A stretch of 64,000 nt of DNA from Gemmobacter sp. (GTDB lineage Bacteria; Pseudomonadota; Alphaproteobacteria; Rhodobacterales; Rhodobacteraceae): the NCBI RefSeq assembly GCF_034676705.1, contig NZ_JAUCBS010000001.1:7019-71018 (forward strand), written 5' to 3'. Shown piece by piece: positions 60,078 through 64,000 of the stretch. The number at the start of each line of letters is the position of its first letter. The stretch's first letter is position 1. The position numbers were made by a program, and so were the translations under genes. The notes under the pieces were generated by a model. The model saw only the letters and a program-made list of their open reading frames with translations, did no database searches and was not told the DNA's origin.

Positions 60078-63000
60078 TCACTCCATCACACGGAACAGTT
60101 CCACCGCCTCGAAGGCTGCGCGCATCTGGGTGCGGGCGCGGGCGAACGAGAACTGGCGGTCGGCCAGGCGGCGGGCGCTGGCGGCCATGGAGTGCCACAG
60201 ATCCGCATCGTCGTGCAGGCGGGTGATGGCATCGGTCCATTCGGCCGGCGTGCGGGCGATCAGGCAATCCTCGCCATCGCGCAGGCCGATGCCTTCGGCG
60301 GCCACCGGGCTGAGGACACAGGGAATGCCATGCGCCAGCGCCGACAGCACCTTGCCCTTGATCCCGGCCCCCGACAGCAGCGGCGCCACGAAGACCAGGT
60401 GGCGGTCATAGGCATCGGCGGCCTCCTCGACGAAGCCCGCCGGGTCGATGGTGTCCGAGGCCAGCTTCCTGAACCGCTCGGGCATGCGCGAACCGTAGAT
60501 CGACAGCCGGATATCCGGGCGGTCGTGTTCCAGGCGGCTCATGACCTGCGACAGGAACCAGTCGATCCCTTCGACATTGGGATGGTGCTGGAAGCTGCCC
60601 AGGAAGGACAGCCCCGCCCGGTCGCCACGCGGGGGCACGCTGGCCGGCAGATCCAGCACCCAGGGGCAGGTCATCACCTTGACCCGGCCTTCGGACAGCA
60701 CGTCGATGACCGAATGTTCGGTGGCATTGTAGGACAGCACGACATTCGCCGTCTGCATCGCGGCCAGTTCCTCGTCGCGCACGCTGCGCGCCGCCTCGAT
60801 CTGGGCGCGGTCGTCTTCGGCCATGCCCTTGCGCAAGAGGCGCAGGTAATGCAGGTCGGCGCCGTTCATGATGATGCGCGCATCGGGCACCAGCTTGCGG
60901 ATGCGCGGGGCCACGTTGTTCATCACGTGATAGCGGGTGATGTAGAAGGCGTCGAACTCTGCCGCCCGCGCTTCCAGGAATTCGTCGATGCCGCGGCTGA
61001 AGGGCGCCACGATCACCTCGACCCCCATCTTTTGCAGCTCTTCGGTATAGCTGCCCATCCAGGCCAGGTTTTCCGGCAGGAAGGTCACCTTGTAGCCCAG
61101 CGACTGCACCAGCCGGATTTCCTGCAAGGCGGCATAGCTGCCGGCGTCGCGGTCGGGCGTGGGGGTGGTATAGTCGACGAACAGCACCCGCCCCAGGATG
61201 CCGCGGTCCTTTTCCAGGTCGGGCGTGGTGCCCACCCTGGAGAAATCCTTGAAGGCCTGGGCCCAGCGGCGCTTGAACTTGGGCCGGTTGACCTCCTGGT
61301 AGCGCTTGAAGCCCGATCCGGTATCGGTGCCGCTGGTCAGCCCTTCGTAATGGTAGACCACCGACGACGGGATGTACCAGGTGGTCAGCCCCGCCTCGCG
61401 GATCTTGAAGGCGAAGTCGGTATCCTCGAAATACATCGGTTCCAGATAGGCCGACAGCCCGCCGACCTGGTCCCAGATCTCGCGCGTGGTCATCATGGCG
61501 GCGCCCGAGACGTAATCGGCCTGCCGGGCATAGCTGAAGCGCGGTTCCCAGGGGTTCTGCAACCGGCCATAATTCCACGGATCGCCGCTGCCCCAGATGA
61601 TGCCGCCGGCTTCCTGCTGGCGCCCGTCGGGATACAGCAGCCGCGAGCCGACAAGGCCCACCTTGTCGAACCGGCCGAAGGCGGCGATCAGTTCGTCCAG
61701 CCAGCCGATGGTGGGTTCGGTATCGTTGTTCAGCAGCACGACATACTTGCCGCGCGCCGCCGCGACCCCGGCGTTGCACGCCTTGATGAAGCGCTGCGCG
61801 GTGTCGTTGTGGATGACGGTGATCCCCTCGACCAGATCCTCCAGCGTGGCGGTCTCGTCGGTCGAGGCATCGTCGACCACGATCACCTCGAAGCTGGCCT
61901 TGTTCCAGGCCAGCAGCAGCCCGCACAGCCCGGCATAGGTGACCTTGACCTTGTTGTGCGCCGGCACGATCACCGAAACGTCCGGCGTCTCGACGGCGGG
62001 GAACTTCAGCGGCTTCAGCTTCAGCGCCTGATGCCCGGCCTCCAGCGCCTCGATGGCGGTGTCCAGCTGCGCGATGACCTCGGGCGGTGATCCGGCGGCG
62101 CAATGGGCGCGCAGGGCGCGGTAGCGGTGCGCCGTCTGCGCCATCAGATCCGACGGATAGGGGCTGCGGCTTTCGCGCTGCAGGTGGTCGAGCGTGGTCA
62201 GCTGGCGCTGGGTCAGCACCCAGTCCTGCCAGAACACCAGCATGCCCGACCGGTCGCGCAGCTCGATCCGGCTGTGCCCGCCGGTCAGATGGCGCGCCGG
62301 CAGGCGGATCACGTTCTGGCCCTTGTCCAGCGACACCTCGAACGAGGGGGCGCCGTTCATCCAGACCATCGCCGCCAGCGCAGCGCTGCTGTCCAGTTCG
62401 ATCACATGGCCCCAGTCGTGCAGCAGGCTGATGGTGACATCCCCGGCCGGGCGCAGGGTCAGCGGCTTGCCATCCTGCACCAGGGTCAGGGGCCCGCCGC
62501 CCTGCAACTGCGCCGCGGCCAGCCCGGCGCGGTGCCAGACCGGCGGCGCCTCCAGCACGGCAAGCTGTTGCAGGACCGGGCTCGAGGGCGAGCGGTCGCC
62601 GCCCAGCCCCACCAGTTGCGGCGCGGCGATGAAGAAGACATGCGGCAGGGTCGCCTGCCCGCCCGGGTTGCCGCGGTAATCCAGTTCCAGGTGCAGCAGC
62701 GCCGGTTCCTCGATGCGCGGCAGCACCATGCCGACCTGTTGCCAGCCGGCCGCCTCGGCGCCGCCTTCGAAGCGCGGGGCAAAGGCCGTCTCGAAGGTCT
62801 GTCCGCCACGGCCGTCCATCCCGGTCAGCCGGGCCACCAGCACGCCGCGCCCCCGGTGCGCCGCCAGCCGCGCCACCAGCCGCTGCGCCCCGGTGCCGGG
62901 CGGCAGGACCATGGGGTCCATCAGCGGCACCACGGCCGGGGTGGCCGTCTCGAAGGCCACGCGCAGGGTGTTCCACCCCTCGACCTGCCAGATCCCGTGC

Positions 63001-63983
63001 CCGTTCAGCCGCAGGTCGCACCCCGGACGGGCCAGCGCGGCAATCGGAACCGACCGCGGCAGCAGCCCGGCCGAAACCGGATCGTCGCAGCGGTCAAAGG
63101 CAACCTCGGCCCCGTCGGCCTGCACGAATACGTCGCGCCCCTCGAGCCCCGCCGTGGCGGCCAGATAGACGCTGCCGTCTATCATGTGCACCTCGGCGAT
63201 GGCAGCGGCAGGATGTTCGGCGCGGTCGGTATCATACATCTGGGGATCTATCCGTGGTTCGGGAATGGTCGGGACAGCGGGCCTTGCCTCGGCCGCTGCG
63301 GCAAGTTGCAGGCGGATCGCGCGGATCCGGTCCTGATGTTCGGGGACAAGCTGGGCCAGAAAGACCTCCATGCCCGCCTCGGCCTCGGCGCTGTCATAGC
63401 CCCGGGTTTCCGGGTGGCGCACCAGCACCGAAGGGTCGCGCACCACGCGCAGGCCGGCGGCATGGGCAAAACAGATCGCGGCCCAGTCGATGCCCCAGCC
63501 CAGGTTGTTGGCCTGGTAATCCAGCTGCCCCAGCCGCGACAGAACCGCAGGGGCCAGCGCCCAGACCACGCCGTCCGACTGCAGCGCATCGACCAGCCCT
63601 GCCGCATCGGCTTCGCCGGTGGCGACCAGATCGGTGGGCCAGGGGGTCCAGTCGATTTCCGGGCCCCAGACGCCGATGCCCGGATCGCGGGCAAAGGCCG
63701 CGCGGGCCGCCGCGACCAGGGCCGGCCAGTCGTCATGTTCGGCATCCGCGTTGATCTGCAACATCGGCTCGTCGGCCCCGTCATGCAGATCGAGCGACAG
63801 CCGGAACTTGTGGCCGAAATAGGATTCCTGCGGCACGCGGTGCCAGGTGCCGGACCCGTCTTCCGGGCTGGCGGCATGGTTGGAATAGATCACGTCCAGC
63901 CGTTCGGCATGGCCTTCAATCGCTTTGGCTATGGCGGCCGCACGATCATGCATGCCGTCCCAGCTGATGATCACGACGTACAA
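60078..63983 (-). CDS. Very large glycosyltransferase with GT2 and GT4 domains (1301 residues)
   Basis: Residues ~1-230 resemble a glycosyltransferase-like fold (MYVVIISWDGMHDRAAAIAK, MLQINADAEHDDW). Residues ~230-650 are beta-rich with no recognised domain. Residues ~664-920 are a clear GT2 domain: DVSVIVPAHNKVKVTYAGLC, FEVIVVDDASTDET, YVVLLNNDTEPTIGWLDEL and YFEDTDFAFKIREAG. Residues ~940-1290 are a GT4-like domain: GLSFLGSFQHHPNVEGIDWF and APLLSGAGIKGKVLSALAHG. The start is read as TTG at 63983 with AGGAGG about 9 bases before it. The frame stays open to the window edge, so a longer N-terminus cannot be excluded. It is followed by a sulfotransferase gene 5 bases later. Confidence 0.82.
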   Translation of the reverse strand: MYVVIISWDGMHDRAAAIAKAIEGHAERLDVIYSNHAASPEDGSGTWHRVPQESYFGHKFRLSLDLHDGADEPMLQINADAEHDDWPALVAAARAAFARDPGIGVWGPEIDWTPWPTDLVATGEADAAGLVDALQSDGVVWALAPAVLSRLGQLDYQANNLGWGIDWAAICFAHAAGLRVVRDPSVLVRHPETRGYDSAEAEAGMEVFLAQLVPEHQDRIRAIRLQLAAAAEARPAVPTIPEPRIDPQMYDTDRAEHPAAAIAEVHMIDGSVYLAATAGLEGRDVFVQADGAEVAFDRCDDPVSAGLLPRSVPIAALARPGCDLRLNGHGIWQVEGWNTLRVAFETATPAVVPLMDPMVLPPGTGAQRLVARLAAHRGRGVLVARLTGMDGRGGQTFETAFAPRFEGGAEAAGWQQVGMVLPRIEEPALLHLELDYRGNPGGQATLPHVFFIAAPQLVGLGGDRSPSSPVLQQLAVLEAPPVWHRAGLAAAQLQGGGPLTLVQDGKPLTLRPAGDVTISLLHDWGHVIELDSSAALAAMVWMNGAPSFEVSLDKGQNVIRLPARHLTGGHSRIELRDRSGMLVFWQDWVLTQRQLTTLDHLQRESRSPYPSDLMAQTAHRYRALRAHCAAGSPPEVIAQLDTAIEALEAGHQALKLKPLKFPAVETPDVSVIVPAHNKVKVTYAGLCGLLLAWNKASFEVIVVDDASTDETATLEDLVEGITVIHNDTAQRFIKACNAGVAAARGKYVVLLNNDTEPTIGWLDELIAAFGRFDKVGLVGSRLLYPDGRQQEAGGIIWGSGDPWNYGRLQNPWEPRFSYARQADYVSGAAMMTTREIWDQVGGLSAYLEPMYFEDTDFAFKIREAGLTTWYIPSSVVYHYEGLTSGTDTGSGFKRYQEVNRPKFKRRWAQAFKDFSRVGTTPDLEKDRGILGRVLFVDYTTPTPDRDAGSYAALQEIRLVQSLGYKVTFLPENLAWMGSYTEELQKMGVEVIVAPFSRGIDEFLEARAAEFDAFYITRYHVMNNVAPRIRKLVPDARIIMNGADLHYLRLLRKGMAEDDRAQIEAARSVRDEELAAMQTANVVLSYNATEHSVIDVLSEGRVKVMTCPWVLDLPASVPPRGDRAGLSFLGSFQHHPNVEGIDWFLSQVMSRLEHDRPDIRLSIYGSRMPERFRKLASDTIDPAGFVEEAADAYDRHLVFVAPLLSGAGIKGKVLSALAHGIPCVLSPVAAEGIGLRDGEDCLIARTPAEWTDAITRLHDDADLWHSMAASARRLADRQFSFARARTQMRAAFEAVELFRVME

Positions 63984-64000
63984 AGGGATGCCCCTCCTGC

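Noticed and set aside
1..64000. tRNA, rRNA or riboswitch genes
   Set aside because: No cloverleaf-like or rRNA-like segments were recognised, and almost all sequence is covered by protein genes. A covariance-model search was not possible here.
1..64000. Insertion sequences or transposases that could explain the mosaic structure
   Set aside because: No transposase or recombinase motifs or terminal inverted repeats with target duplications were seen in the predicted proteins or gaps.

Overview
The window is very GC-rich, densely packed DNA that most resembles a plasmid or chromid of an alphaproteobacterium in the Rhodobacteraceae/Paracoccaceae. The reasons are the protein similarity, many GTG/TTG starts, the Ala/Pro-rich KpsE, a family-typical intergenic repeat and the DUF2793 protein. 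A complete replication/partition unit lies at about 10.3-14.2 kb: an RPA-family (RepA-type) initiator, a divergent parA and parB, iteron-like repeats, and palindromes that could be parS or operator sites. No tRNA, rRNA, CRISPR array or insertion sequence was seen. Nearly everything else is devoted to building, decorating or accompanying a cell-surface polysaccharide. A RepA-type replicon carrying a rhamnose operon matches what is known of the 'biofilm plasmids' of the Roseobacter group.

Layout. 0-6 kb: partial glf (UDP-galactofuranose), kpsT, kpsE and divergent kpsM (ABC-type capsule export), plus two glycosyltransferases. 6-9 kb: cysNC and cysD, which make PAPS. 9-14.2 kb: a LuxR-type regulator and the replicon. 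14.2-16.9 kb: kdsB, kdsA and kdsD (CMP-Kdo). 17-25.1 kb: nonulosonic-acid genes (neuA-, neuC- and neuB-like) with an SDR, a Gfo/Idh protein and several glycosyltransferases. 25.2-31.3 kb: a 1383-residue multidomain glycosyltransferase and a GT2 protein. 31.3-33.2 kb: a frameshifted sulfotransferase gene and an intact one. 33.2-45.2 kb: five RTX repeat proteins, one of them a serralysin-type metalloprotease, plus a lipoprotein and ugd. 45.3-53 kb: a six-gene minus-strand operon with two sulfotransferase-like genes, a GT2-GT4 protein, two unknown genes and a DUF2793 (fibre/spike-like) gene. 53.1-57.4 kb: rmlC, rmlB fused to a methyltransferase, rmlD and rmlA. 57.5-64 kb: three more sulfotransferase-like genes and a 1301-residue glycosyltransferase.

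How the genes may work together (inference). The window supplies activated sugars: UDP-Galf, dTDP-rhamnose, UDP-glucuronate, CMP-Kdo and CMP-nonulosonate. It also supplies about eight glycosyltransferase proteins, the KpsMTE exporter, and the sulfate donor PAPS together with seven sulfotransferase-like proteins. The simplest reading is a plasmid-borne system for a sulfated, rhamnose- and nonulosonate-containing capsule or biofilm polysaccharide. The RTX proteins and protease would be secreted matrix partners, although no type I secretion genes are present here. KpsC, KpsS and KpsD homologues are also absent.

Most unusual items: the in-frame RmlB-methyltransferase fusion; four C-terminal RTX modules of exactly 645 nt each in otherwise unrelated proteins; co-location of PAPS synthesis with seven sulfotransferase-like genes; a galectin-like plus GT31-like plus GT2-like protein; and several segments of lower GC that look recently acquired.
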